From contig JAJCZL010000023.1 in the NCBI GenBank assembly GCA_029262415.1, positions 1 through 46,086 on the forward strand: 46,086 bases of DNA, given 5' to 3'. Position 1 is the stretch's first letter; each line of letters begins with the position of its first letter. Both the position numbers and the translations under genes were made by a program. The notes beneath the pieces are model-generated. The model was not told the DNA's origin. It did not search any database and was given only the letters and a program-made list of their open reading frames with translations. This DNA is from Deltaproteobacteria bacterium. GTDB lineage: Bacteria > Desulfobacterota > Binatia > UBA1149 > JAJCZL01. This document shows positions 1 through 7,855 of this stretch, in pieces.

Positions 1-798
1 ACTCGCGTAGATGAAAATCGGACGCGAGAGCGGGGCGTAGCTGCCGTTGTTGATGGTGGTGACACTGGGGCCGATGGGGCCTTTGCCGGCGTCGATCTCC
101 AGAGCCTTGAGGCGCTCCTTGTTCTCGACGTAGTAGGCGAAGCCGAAGAACCCGAGTGCGTCCTTGTCGCCGGCGATTCCTTGGACGAGAATGTTGTCGT
201 CCTCGCTGGCGGTGAAATCGGATCGCACCTGACCGTCTTTGCCGAGCACCGCTTCAACGAAATAGTCGAAGGTGCCCGAGTCGGTGCCGGGGCCGTACAG
301 CTTGACGGTACGGTTTGGCCACGCCGGGTTGATGTCGCTCCATTTGCGCGCCTTGCCGTCGCGCGACCACAAGCTTTTCAGTTGCGCAACGGTGAGCGAG
401 CCGGCGAAGTCGTTGGCCGGATTGACCAGGACCGAAATGCCGTCGTATGCGACCGGCAACTCAACGTACTTTACGCCGTGTTTCTCGGCGCAGTCTGCCT
501 CGACGGATTTGATAGGCCGCGAGGCACCGGTTACGTCGATCTCGCCGACGCAGAACTTCTTAAAGCCGCCGCCGGTTCCCGAGATGCCGACGGTGACCTG
601 AACCCGCGGGTGTTCGCTTAGGAACTCCTCGGCGACCGCTTCGGAGATTGGAAAGACGGTTGATGAACCGTCGAGTTTCACTTTCCCTTTGAGAGAATCA
701 GCCGCACAGGCCGCTCCGGCGCCGAGCGCGAGAACTCCAGTGCAGATGGCGGCCAGGGCCAGTGCGGTATGTTTTTGTAGTGTCATTGTTGTTCTCAT
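1..798 (-). CDS. pstS: Phosphate ABC transporter periplasmic substrate-binding protein PstS (C-terminus outside the window)
   Basis: This is the periplasmic phosphate-binding component of the high-affinity PstSCAB importer. The 266 visible residues begin with a signal peptide (hydrophobic LALAAICTGVLAL, then a possible cleavage or lipid-attachment site around GAACAADS). The classic PstS opening follows, KLDGSSTVFPISEAVAEEF, and then SGTGGGFKKFC. The phosphate-contacting motif appears as YGPGTDSGTFDYFVEAV. I chose the ATG at 798 because GAAGGA lies nine bases upstream. In-frame ATGs at 816, 807 and 786 are alternatives. The gene sits 24 bases downstream of the porin gene on the same strand, so the two are probably co-transcribed, and phoB/phoR lie just upstream. 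pstC, pstA and pstB are not in the window; they may follow beyond base 1. Identification is firm from motifs; the end is unseen. Confidence 0.93.
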   Translation of the reverse strand, partial: MRTTMTLQKHTALALAAICTGVLALGAGAACAADSLKGKVKLDGSSTVFPISEAVAEEFLSEHPRVQVTVGISGTGGGFKKFCVGEIDVTGASRPIKSVEADCAEKHGVKYVELPVAYDGISVLVNPANDFAGSLTVAQLKSLWSRDGKARKWSDINPAWPNRTVKLYGPGTDSGTFDYFVEAVLGKDGQVRSDFTASEDDNILVQGIAGDKDALGFFGFAYYVENKERLKALEIDAGKGPIGPSVTTINNGSYAPLSRPIFIYAS

Positions 799-822
799 TT
801 TCTTCATGTCCTTCATCCTGTT

Positions 823-2037
823 TTACCAAAACACCTGGAAGCGGCTTTGCACGGTGGTGACTTTGCCGTTGTCGAGCCCGTCAACGTCGGCTTGGCCGAC
901 GTTGAGCATCACCCTGGCATTCGGGTTGAGGTACCAGTTGAGACCGGCGGTGATCGAGTCGGCTTCGCCGCCGCTGATCGCGCCGTCGTTGAGGTCGATT
1001 CCTGAGTAGCGAAGCGCGACCTCGAATGCGCCTTTGCCGCCTTTCCCGCCAGTGCCGAAGTTCTCATTCGGGCTGACCTTGTCGAAAGCACCGGCCGAGC
1101 GTTTGTAGTTACGCTTCTCACCGGTGAGGAAGTAGCTGACCTGCGCGTAGTGACCGTTGAAGTCGGGATCGTTGGCCGAGGCGCTGTCCACTGCCGCTTG
1201 CACGGCCTCGGCTTGGAACGAGAGCGGTCCGAAGATCCCCGCCAACTCGATGCCGTAGACGTCAACCGAATCGGCATCGGTGATCGTACCGCTACCGGTA
1301 TCGACGATTCGTTCGCCGAGGTGAGCTTCGGGCCGTTGGCGGAAGCGCACTTCGTTGTCGCAGGGGTTACGCCTGGAGGCCGAGGCACCGAGGTGGATCA
1401 GATCGCCGTCCTCACCGACCCACGGCAGTCCGGTGATGCGTCCGGTGACGTTGTGGTTGTCGCAGACGCTGTTGCCACGATCGTCGGCGTCTTGGAAAAG
1501 GCCGAGGGCGTAGGTGATGCGTTGGTTCTCGGTTGCGTTGGAGAAGCCGATGCCGGTGTTGCGCGAGGGCGAAAACACGTTGGCGAGGCTGCGCTCCATG
1601 AACGTCGTGTACTTCGAGGAAGTCAGTTCCTCGAGGCTGAACTTTTCTTTGAAGTGACCGACGATGACGGTGCCGACGCCGGGAAGGCCCTTGATACCGA
1701 CGTAGACGTCTTTAAAGGCGGTATTGTCGCCGGCGAAATCGAGTTGGATCTTGAACACCACGACATCGTAGATCTGGCCTTCAACCTCGAGGCGTGCGCG
1801 GCGGAACTCGGATCCGTTCGCGAACTCGCCGACCAGTGCTTCGAGTTCGTTGTCCGCGTCAAAGTAGGCCGTGTCGGCTTGGATACGGCCTCCGAATTTA
1901 AGTTTGAACGATTGGTCTGCGCTCTCGAGCTTTAGCCCCTTATCGAACTTGATGGTTAACTCGCTGCCGCCCGCGCCGGCGATGCCCGGAAGGGCGAGCG
2001 CGGCGGCCAAAACTCCGGTTTTTAATAATCCTTTCAT
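823..2037 (-). CDS. Phosphate-selective porin, OprP/OprO family
   Basis: This is a predicted outer-membrane beta-barrel porin for phosphate or polyphosphate. The 404-residue protein has a signal peptide (MKGLLKTGVLAAALALPG then AGAGG). Next comes the family's typical barrel opening: a short strand around KFGGRIQADTAYFD, FRRARLEVEGQIYDVVVFKI and GVGTVIVGHFKEKFSLEEL. It ends in an aromatic residue (FQVFW), as outer-membrane barrels do for BAM recognition. The ATG at 2037 is preceded by AGAGGAAAG, a good ribosome binding site. The reading frame stays open upstream to 2160 but that part looks non-coding. It lies between phoR and pstS on the same strand, so phosphate is the likely substrate. Substrate choice is inferred from family and context. 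Known OprP family members use lysine-rich loops, which I did not map here. Confidence 0.88.
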   Translation of the reverse strand: MKGLLKTGVLAAALALPGIAGAGGSELTIKFDKGLKLESADQSFKLKFGGRIQADTAYFDADNELEALVGEFANGSEFRRARLEVEGQIYDVVVFKIQLDFAGDNTAFKDVYVGIKGLPGVGTVIVGHFKEKFSLEELTSSKYTTFMERSLANVFSPSRNTGIGFSNATENQRITYALGLFQDADDRGNSVCDNHNVTGRITGLPWVGEDGDLIHLGASASRRNPCDNEVRFRQRPEAHLGERIVDTGSGTITDADSVDVYGIELAGIFGPLSFQAEAVQAAVDSASANDPDFNGHYAQVSYFLTGEKRNYKRSAGAFDKVSPNENFGTGGKGGKGAFEVALRYSGIDLNDGAISGGEADSITAGLNWYLNPNARVMLNVGQADVDGLDNGKVTTVQSRFQVFW

Positions 2038-2058
2038 TCTTTCCTCTTTTGTTGTTCT

Positions 2059-2098
2059 CTCGGGCCCTCTGCCCGAGTGCTGTCGCATTTTTAGACAG
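2059..2098 (-). promoter_or_regulatory. Inverted repeats in the porin leader, possible PhoB-controlled promoter region
   Basis: Between the phoR stop and the porin start there are two dyads. One (2080-2098) reads on the minus strand CTGTC, nine bases, GACAG. Its left arm plus the following A-run resembles half of the enterobacterial Pho box (CTGTCAT, then A/T4), but the second half does not match. The other (2059-2077) is a perfect 7-bp stem, CTCGGGC/GCCCGAG with a 5-base loop, in the presumed untranslated leader and without a T-run. A phosphate-dependent promoter would be expected here, but the match is only partial. Confidence 0.25.
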
Positions 2099-2156
2099 TT
2101 CGTATGAGCGGCGCGAGAGCCGCGTGTTAGGAAATCGTTAGGCGGCAAGAATTGGC

Positions 2157-3935
2157 TCAAGAGACAGGAATATCGATGCGGAACGTCGAGCCACGGCCGG
2201 GCTCGCTCTGTACGGCGACGCTTCCGCGGTGGGCTTGGGCGATGTGTTTGACGATCGCCAACCCAAGCCCTGTCCCACCGAGGTCGCGGCTGCGCGCCTT
2301 GTCGATGCGGTAGAAACGCTCGAACAGACGGGCGTGGTGTTTTCGCTCGATGCCGGGGCCGTCATCACGCACGCGGATCGAGACTGTTTCCCCGTCTTGG
2401 GCCGCGCTTATGAGAACGCGGGTGCCTTGCGGGCTGTATTTAACCGCGTTATCTATCAAGTTGGATACAGCTTGTTCCAAAAGTGGTGCATTTGCAGGCA
2501 CTTGAATATCTGGATCGCACTCGAGTTCGAGCTTTACGCGGCTGTCGCCCATTCGTTCAGAGCAGGCCTGGACAGCGCATTCGAGGACGCCTCGCAGTGG
2601 CACTGGGCCGGTCTCGATCGCGGCATCGGCACCGCTTTGTTCCAGGCGCGAGAGCGCGAGCAGGTCGTTGATAATCGCGTCCAAGCGATCGGCCTGGCGG
2701 GCGGCTATATCGACGAAGCGCCGTGCGTTCTCGCGATCGTCAAGCGCGCCGTCGCGCAGGGTTTCCAAGAACCCTTTTACCGCGGTGATCGGGGTTTTCA
2801 GTTCGTGCGAAACGTTGGCTACGAAGTCGCTGCGGATCGTTTCCAGACGGCGCACCTCGGTGATGTCGTTGAGCACTACGACCGCGCCGGCACTGTGCTT
2901 GTCGGCTTCGTGCAGGCGTGCGCCTTGCGCCTGCCAGACCCGAGCGCTGTCGGTGTGGAAAGTCAGTTCTTCGGCCACCGGCTCGGTGGTCGCCAGGGTT
3001 TTCTTCACGAACCGCTGCAGCTCGGGATTGCGCACGGCCTCTTGGATAGCCCGGCCGACTGCATTTGCGCGCGCCACGCCGAGCAGACGCGCGGCCGCGT
3101 CGTTGAACGTAATGATGTTCTCGTCCTCATCGACGGCGATCACGCCCTCGACCATACTCGCGAGCACGGCGTCTTGCTCGTTGCGTTGCTCGACGACGGT
3201 GCGGATGCGCTGGTCGAGTTCGACGGCCATCTCGTTAAGGGCTTGTGCGAGTTTGGCGATCTCGTGCGATCCGCTGACCGGCAAACGGTGGCTGAGCTCT
3301 CCTTGCGCAAAACGCGCGGCACCGGTGCCGAGTTGCTCTAGGGGACGGCTGATGCGGCGTGAAACCAGCAGTGCGAACAACGCAGCCATCGCGGCAACGG
3401 CGAGAGCGGCGAGTGCAATGCTGCGATAAACCCGTGCGAGAGCGGCATCGATTGAAGTCAGTGCAACCGAAGTCCGCAGTACCGCGCGCGCGGTGCCCGA
3501 CCTCGGCGTCGCTAGCGCAACGTAGAGGAGGTCGCGGCCGATAGTTTCACTGAAACGTTGCGAAGCGCCGATCCGGCCGGCAAGTGCGTCGGCGATCTCG
3601 GGGCGTGCGGAGTGGTCGCCCATCACCGCGGGATCTTCGTCGGAGTCCGCGATCACCGTGCCGCCGGGCAGGATGACCGTGATGCGCAAGGCGGTGTCAC
3701 GACCGAGACGCTTTACGTCGCGGTCGAGCGCGGTGTGTGCCGGCGCAGCGTCGCCGCCGAGGCGCGGCCCGAGTAGGTTCTCGAGCAGGTAGGCTTTTGC
3801 GGTCAGGCCGTCACGGGTCTGTTCTATGTAGAACTGACGCAGCGAGCGCGTCGCTACGGTTGTAACCGCCAGCACCGAGACCAGAACCACGAGCACAAAC
3901 GGCGCGTAGATCTGCCAGAGCAGACGCCGTCCCAT
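2157..3935 (-). CDS. phoR: PhoR-like phosphate sensor histidine kinase
   Basis: This is a membrane sensor kinase that would phosphorylate the PhoB-type regulator encoded just upstream. Of its 592 residues, one transmembrane helix lies at about 11-30 and a periplasmic or extracytoplasmic region at about 31-170. A second helix at about 171-191 is followed by a HAMP segment (SRRISRPLEQL, about 192-245), a PAS domain (about 255-360) and the HisKA domain with phospho-acceptor H377 in FVANVSHELKTPITAVKGF. The ATPase domain shows the N box (NLIDNAVKYSP, about 492), G1 (DDGPGIE, about 524), the F box (FERFYRID) and G2 (GGTGLGLAIVKH, about 553). Its start overlaps the phoB stop by one base (TGATG), so translation is probably coupled. 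The large sensor region is common in PhoR proteins outside the enterobacteria. The phosphate role rests on neighbours; the kinase call is certain. Confidence 0.93.
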   Translation of the reverse strand: MGRRLLWQIYAPFVLVVLVSVLAVTTVATRSLRQFYIEQTRDGLTAKAYLLENLLGPRLGGDAAPAHTALDRDVKRLGRDTALRITVILPGGTVIADSDEDPAVMGDHSARPEIADALAGRIGASQRFSETIGRDLLYVALATPRSGTARAVLRTSVALTSIDAALARVYRSIALAALAVAAMAALFALLVSRRISRPLEQLGTGAARFAQGELSHRLPVSGSHEIAKLAQALNEMAVELDQRIRTVVEQRNEQDAVLASMVEGVIAVDEDENIITFNDAAARLLGVARANAVGRAIQEAVRNPELQRFVKKTLATTEPVAEELTFHTDSARVWQAQGARLHEADKHSAGAVVVLNDITEVRRLETIRSDFVANVSHELKTPITAVKGFLETLRDGALDDRENARRFVDIAARQADRLDAIINDLLALSRLEQSGADAAIETGPVPLRGVLECAVQACSERMGDSRVKLELECDPDIQVPANAPLLEQAVSNLIDNAVKYSPQGTRVLISAAQDGETVSIRVRDDGPGIERKHHARLFERFYRIDKARSRDLGGTGLGLAIVKHIAQAHRGSVAVQSEPGRGSTFRIDIPVS

Positions 3936-4624
3936 CAGTCCCCCTTAAAGCGGTAGCCGACGCCGCGAACGGTCTCGATCAAATCGCCTGAGCCCTCGAG
4001 CTTTTTGCGCAGGCCTACGATCTGCACGTCAACGCTGCGTTCGGTCACCGGGTAGTTTTCGCCGCGCACTCCGTCGACGATTTGGTAGCGGGTAAACACC
4101 CATCCGGGTCTTCTCGCGAGAAAATGTAGAATGCGGAACTCGGAGTTGGTGAGTTCGACGGGTGCGCCGCCGACGCTGACTTCGCGACGACCCGGATGAA
4201 TCTCGATGCCTTCGAGAGAAAGCGGTTCTTCGTCATCGATTGGCGCGGCGCTTTGTCGGCGCAACACCGCACGTACGCGTGCGGTGAGTACGCGTGGGCT
4301 GAACGGTTTGGTCACGTAGTCTACGGCGCCGAGTTCGAGTCCGGTGACGATGTCGGTTTCTTCGCCGCGTGCACTGACCATTATTACCGGAATACCCGCA
4401 GTATCGGCGTCGGCCTTGAGCCTGCGGCAAACCTCGAGGCCGTCAACACCGGGCAGCATCAAGTCGAGCAGAACGATGCTCGGGCGTTCTTGCCGTGCCT
4501 TGCGCAGGCCGACTTCGCCGGTCTCCGCCCAACTGACCTTGTAGCGCTCGGCTTCGAGGTTGTAGCGGATCAACTCCGCTATATCGGCCTCGTCTTCGAT
4601 GACCAAAACGCTCTCACCCGGCAT
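3935..4624 (-). CDS. phoB: PhoB-like response regulator, OmpR/PhoB family
   Basis: This is a two-component transcription factor expected to activate phosphate-starvation genes. Of 229 residues, 1-120 form the receiver domain: acidic pocket E10/D11, phosphorylation site D54 in VLLDLMLPG, switch residue S84 and conserved K106 (VTKPF). Residues about 133-229 are a winged-helix DNA-binding domain with the typical end VRGVGYRFKGD. The ATG at 4624 follows AAGGTGAG. The gene is first in a minus-strand run with phoR, the porin and pstS. Its upstream side is bordered by a decayed insertion element (4752-5101), so its promoter must lie in the roughly 125 bases between, or transcription could enter from the S4 gene. 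PhoB is the best call in this context, although other OmpR-type regulators share these motifs. Confidence 0.92.
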   Translation of the reverse strand: MPGESVLVIEDEADIAELIRYNLEAERYKVSWAETGEVGLRKARQERPSIVLLDLMLPGVDGLEVCRRLKADADTAGIPVIMVSARGEETDIVTGLELGAVDYVTKPFSPRVLTARVRAVLRRQSAAPIDDEEPLSLEGIEIHPGRREVSVGGAPVELTNSEFRILHFLARRPGWVFTRYQIVDGVRGENYPVTERSVDVQIVGLRKKLEGSGDLIETVRGVGYRFKGD

Positions 4625-4751
4625 GGCTCACCTTGTCGCACAACTCATGGGTGGTGCAAGACAGACCGTGGTCGAGAAGTGTTAGGAATTGATGAGGAAC
4701 AAAAGAATGCGCGAAAGCAGCGGGCGGCGGCAGCGCTTCGATGCTGCGTTG

Positions 4752-5101
4752 CTAGGGCTCTGCACAAGTGATTGAGCGGACCGATCATCGTGCCGCCGGT
4801 GTAGTTTGCGCCGAGTTATGCACATTCCGCGCGGAATGTAGCGCGGTTTCAGCTCGCGGAAGCTAGCCCGCCGGCGCGACCCGGCCTTCGGGTAGTGCGG
4901 CTCGATCAACTCCAGCAACGGCTTCTACGGTATCACCGCGTCCATCCCGGCGAAAAATCGCTCCCGGCGCGCTACCTTTCCTTTCCGACTCCACGCTACC
5001 GACGCGAACCTACGCTGCTCACCCATCGCCCAACCTCCTCACGAGTCGCTCGGCTTACGTACTTACTCTCATTTTGAAAGACTTGTGCAGAGCTTCTCTA
5101 G
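4752..5101 (-). mobile_element. Decayed, internally deleted IS5-family element with terminal repeats and CTAG duplication
   Basis: Both ends carry the same 13-base inverted sequence, GCTCTGCACAAGT: left at 4757-4769, right as its complement at 5081-5093. Each end is flanked on the outside by CTAG (4752-4755 and 5098-5101), the sort of short target duplication expected of IS5-family elements. The left tip is about three bases shorter than the right. The body is only about 340 bp and keeps just the first part of a transposase gene, so it cannot move by itself. The right CTAG contains the TAG stop of the neighbouring S4-domain gene, which the insertion therefore left intact. Confidence 0.7.
4856..5026 (-). 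pseudogene. IS5-family transposase N-terminal fragment with in-frame stop
   Basis: Reading leftwards from the ATG at 5026, which has a strong GAGGAGG ribosome binding site, the frame gives MGEQRRFASVAWSRKGKVAR, then a TAG at 4925-4927, then KPLLELIEPHYPKAGSRRR. This matches the usual N-terminus of IS5-group transposases, where the stop falls on the Trp of an IPW motif (TGG to TAG is one change). Similarity ends near 4860, after which the frame runs into unrelated sequence. About 50 of some 320-350 expected residues remain, and all DDE catalytic residues are gone. Confidence 0.75.
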
Positions 5102-5580
5102 AGCAGTCGCTTGCGCAGAGCCTTTTCTAAGAGCCGACGGTCGTGCTTTGAGGGGCGACCGCCGCCGCTGGTCTGCTGTGGGATCGCCATCGCGCGTTTC
5201 TGTGCGGCTATCTCGCCGCGGCGTGCGATGCTTTGTGGGGTCTCTTCGTAGAGTTCGCGTGCGCGATCGGCCGAGCCGCGCTTTTCGCCGAGCCCGGTCA
5301 CCGCCACCGACCAGGCGAATTCTTTGCGGGTGATATCCAGTTTGTCGCCGACGAAAAGCGGGCGGCTGGGTTTGCTGCGTGTGCCGTTTACGTGGACGTG
5401 TCCGCCCGAGATCGCCTCGCCCGAGAGCGCACGGGTTTTGAAGAAGCGCGCCGCGCACAGCCACTTGTCCAGACGCACACTAGGGTGGTCGCCGCCGGTG
5501 TCGTCGGCCTTGCCGGCTTTGCTGGCCTTAGGATTGCCGCCGCCGGGGCCGGGGTCGTCTTGTGCGCGTCTTTTTGCCAT
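5098..5580 (-). CDS. S4-domain RNA-binding protein, Hsp15 (HslR)-like
   Basis: This small protein (160 residues from the ATG at 5580) would bind structured RNA; E. coli Hsp15 binds stalled 50S subunits carrying nascent chains. After a Lys/Gly-rich, low-complexity start, the S4 fold runs from about 33 to 100: RLDKWLCAARFFKTRALSGE, then GHVHVNG and VGDKLDITRKEF. The C-terminus is basic (RPSKHDRRLLEKALRKRLL), as in Hsp15. The stop codon lies in the CTAG repeat at the edge of the IS5 remnant. It is divergent from the POT transporter gene, with 38 bases between starts, so a shared promoter region must overlap both 5' ends. The frame continues upstream to 5628, but MAKRRAQ is the more usual start. 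Confidence 0.82.
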   Translation of the reverse strand: MAKRRAQDDPGPGGGNPKASKAGKADDTGGDHPSVRLDKWLCAARFFKTRALSGEAISGGHVHVNGTRSKPSRPLFVGDKLDITRKEFAWSVAVTGLGEKRGSADRARELYEETPQSIARRGEIAAQKRAMAIPQQTSGGGRPSKHDRRLLEKALRKRLL

Positions 5581-5618
5581 ACATGGCGCGGCCCGGGTCA
5601 CGTCGGTGCCGCCTAGCC

Positions 5619-6956
5619 ATGACCACATACCGCAGTGCGCCCGAAGCCACCACCGGCATGCCGCCGGGGATTCCCTATATTGTCGCCAACGAGGCCGCCG
5701 AGCGTTTCAGCTACTACGGTATGCGCACGATCCTGGTGGTCTTCATGACGCAGCACTTAATGGCCGCCGACGGCTCTCGCGATCTCATGGGCGAGGCCGA
5801 AGCCAAGGGCTACTACCATCTGTTCAGTTCGGCGGTGTACTTCTTTCCGCTGCTCGGCGCTTTGTTGTCGGACGGATTTTTCGGCAAGTACCGCACCATT
5901 ATCGCGCTCTCGATGGTGTACTGCCTCGGGCACCTGGCCTTAGCGCTCGATGACACGCGCATCGGCCTTGCCGCCGGACTTACGCTGATCGCGATCGGAT
6001 CGGGGGGCATCAAGCCGTGTGTATCGGCGCACGTCGGCGATCAGTTCGGTGCAACCAACGGCCGTTTGTTGCCGAAGGTGTTCGGCTGGTTCTATTTCGC
6101 GATCAACCTCGGCGCGTTCGTCTCGACGTTGCTGACGCCGTGGTTGCTGGTTCATGTCGGCCCGCACGTCGCGTTCGGTGTCCCCGGTGCGTTGATGCTG
6201 CTGGCAACCGTCGCGTTCTGGACCGGGCGCAACACATTCGTCCATGTCCCGGCCGGAGGCGTCGGCTTCATCCGCGAGGCGCTCAGTGGCGAGGGTTTGC
6301 GCGCACTGGCGCGGCTCGGCGTGCTGTACGCTTTCGTCGCGATGTTCTGGTCGTTGTTTGACCAGACCGGTTCGGCCTGGGTGCTGCAGGCCAACCATAT
6401 GAACCTGCACTTCATGGGCTTTGAGTGGCTGCCGTCGCAGGTCCAGGCCGTGAACCCCATTTTGGTCATGGGGCTGATCCCGGTCTTTACCTACGGCGTC
6501 TATCCGTTGCTCGGCCGTATGTTCGCAGTCACCGCGCTGCGTAAGATCGGCCTTGGCCTGTTCGTCGCTGCGGCTTCTTTTCTGATTTCGGCGTGGATCG
6601 AGACGCGTATCGGCAGCGGCGAGATGCCGAGCATCGGTTGGCAGTTCGTCGCCTACATCGTGCTGACCGCGGCCGAGGTGATGGTTTCGATCACCTGCCT
6701 AGAGTTCAGCTACACGCAATCGCCGCGCAAGATGAAATCTCTGGTGATGGCGCTGTTCCTGATGTCGGTCTCGCTCGGCAACCTCTTCACCTCAGGAGTG
6801 AACTTTGTCATTGCCGGCGAGCAGGGCGAGCCGATGCTGCAGGGAGCATCGTACTACCTGTTTTTCGCGGGGCTGATGTTCGTAACGGCAATCCTGTTCG
6901 CCGCGGTAGCCTCGCGCTATCGCGAGGTTACCTACCTACAAGAAGAAACCGGCTAA
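5619..6956 (+). CDS. POT/PTR family proton-coupled peptide transporter
   Basis: This inner-membrane symporter of the major facilitator superfamily would import di- and tripeptides with protons. The 445-residue length is close to the family norm. The signature proton-coupling motif is present at the start (NEAAERFSYYGMR, the ExxERFxYYG pattern), as is the PTR2 signature (GSGGIKPCVSAHVGDQF, followed by FGWFYFAINLGAF). About twelve hydrophobic helices can be followed along the chain, with the late motif AAEVMVSITCLEFSYTQSP also typical. I chose the ATG at 5619 (MTTYRSAPEA); the frame extends to 5562, but that part overlaps the divergent S4 gene. The gene appears to be single. It converges on the methyltransferase gene 16 bases beyond its stop, where a 5-bp GC hairpin (6960-6972) without a T-run is the only terminator-like sign. 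Confidence 0.9.
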   Translation: MTTYRSAPEATTGMPPGIPYIVANEAAERFSYYGMRTILVVFMTQHLMAADGSRDLMGEAEAKGYYHLFSSAVYFFPLLGALLSDGFFGKYRTIIALSMVYCLGHLALALDDTRIGLAAGLTLIAIGSGGIKPCVSAHVGDQFGATNGRLLPKVFGWFYFAINLGAFVSTLLTPWLLVHVGPHVAFGVPGALMLLATVAFWTGRNTFVHVPAGGVGFIREALSGEGLRALARLGVLYAFVAMFWSLFDQTGSAWVLQANHMNLHFMGFEWLPSQVQAVNPILVMGLIPVFTYGVYPLLGRMFAVTALRKIGLGLFVAAASFLISAWIETRIGSGEMPSIGWQFVAYIVLTAAEVMVSITCLEFSYTQSPRKMKSLVMALFLMSVSLGNLFTSGVNFVIAGEQGEPMLQGASYYLFFAGLMFVTAILFAAVASRYREVTYLQEETG

Positions 6957-6972
6957 GCACCGGCAGAGCCGG

Positions 6973-7806
6973 CTACTTAACACCGACGACGTAGCAGACC
7001 CAGGCGGTGTCGCTTTCGGCCGACCTGCGCTTGCGATAGATGCCGTTGCCGTCGCCCGAGTCGGCATCGGTGCCTTCCCAATACACGTCGGCGCGTTTGA
7101 AGCCGGCTTCGATCAGCAGTTCTTGTAGCTCGGGGAGGGTCCAGAGCCGCCACTCATAGGTAAATGCGTTGCGCCAGCGGCTGCCGTCTTTGAATCTGAA
7201 GTGAATGTGAAACTTGCAATCGTGGGTGATCGGGTCGAAACGGGCCTGATCCCAAATGTAGGTAAAGTTTCTGAACTTGGTTTTCTCGCGACGGTCTTCT
7301 TCGATGACCTCGGGGCCGCCCATGGCATCGAGAATCAGTACGCCTTTTTTCGCCAGGTTCTTACGCGCAGCTTCGAAGTACTTGCGTAGCTCGTCACGGG
7401 TCTTGAAGCACTGAAACGAGAAGTTCTGCGCGGCGATGACATCGGCCTTTTCGCCCTTGATCGCACGCACGTCGTCTTCGAGCAGCCGGACCCGTTCGGC
7501 GTCGGCCTCGCTGATCTTCGGCCGCAGGTGCTTGACGCCCCAGTTCAAAGGTTCGGGGTCGTTGTCCACGCCGATCGCGCGACGTTTGGGGTGGCGCTTA
7601 ACCCACTCGTAACACACGGCGGCGGTGCCGCAGAAATCCTCTCGTAAGACCGCGGCCGGCTGTTTGTACTCGGTTCGGTAAACGCGATCGAAGAAGACCA
7701 CGTCGACGTCGGGCGCTTGCACCGACTTTAGATAAAGATCGTATTTGTCGGCCTTCTGCGCCGCACCTGCGGTCCGCGCCGGTACGTGTTTTTTCTTCGC
7801 TGCCAT
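6973..7806 (-). CDS. Class I SAM-dependent methyltransferase
   Basis: This is a predicted cytoplasmic methyltransferase of 277 residues with unknown substrate. The Rossmann-type motif I is REDFCGTAAVCYEWVKRHPK, followed by the acidic end of strand 2 (AIGVDNDPEPLNWG), which would bind the SAM ribose. Motif II/III-like segments follow (LLEDDVRAIKG, VIAAQNFSFQCF, LAKKGVLILDAMGG). The FCGTA form and the DPEPLNWG segment are characteristic of a widespread family usually labelled only as methyltransferase. The N-terminus is a Lys/Ala-rich tail. GAGAGGAAG precedes the ATG at 7806. It lies 49 bases downstream of the acyl-CoA dehydrogenase pair on the same strand and could be co-transcribed with it, but nothing ties the function to fatty-acid metabolism. 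Confidence 0.8.
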   Translation of the reverse strand: MAAKKKHVPARTAGAAQKADKYDLYLKSVQAPDVDVVFFDRVYRTEYKQPAAVLREDFCGTAAVCYEWVKRHPKRRAIGVDNDPEPLNWGVKHLRPKISEADAERVRLLEDDVRAIKGEKADVIAAQNFSFQCFKTRDELRKYFEAARKNLAKKGVLILDAMGGPEVIEEDRREKTKFRNFTYIWDQARFDPITHDCKFHIHFRFKDGSRWRNAFTYEWRLWTLPELQELLIEAGFKRADVYWEGTDADSGDGNGIYRKRRSAESDTAWVCYVVGVK

Positions 7807-7855
7807 CTTCCTCTCCGCTTCCTCTATATGGGCCGTGGCCCGTTAGTTTGTGTGA

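Noticed and set aside
2229-3341. A 370-codon open frame antisense to phoR
   Set aside because: Shadow of a certain histidine kinase gene; no recognisable motif and no ribosome binding site.
4682-4918. Possible 78-residue gene beginning MLELIEPHYPK
   Set aside because: Its start is the middle of an IS5 transposase remnant after an in-frame stop, and the rest is unrelated sequence.
6911-6926. Perfect hairpin CTCGCG/CGCGAG near the end of the POT gene
   Set aside because: It lies inside the coding sequence, has no T-run, and is explained by codons of the SRYRE segment.
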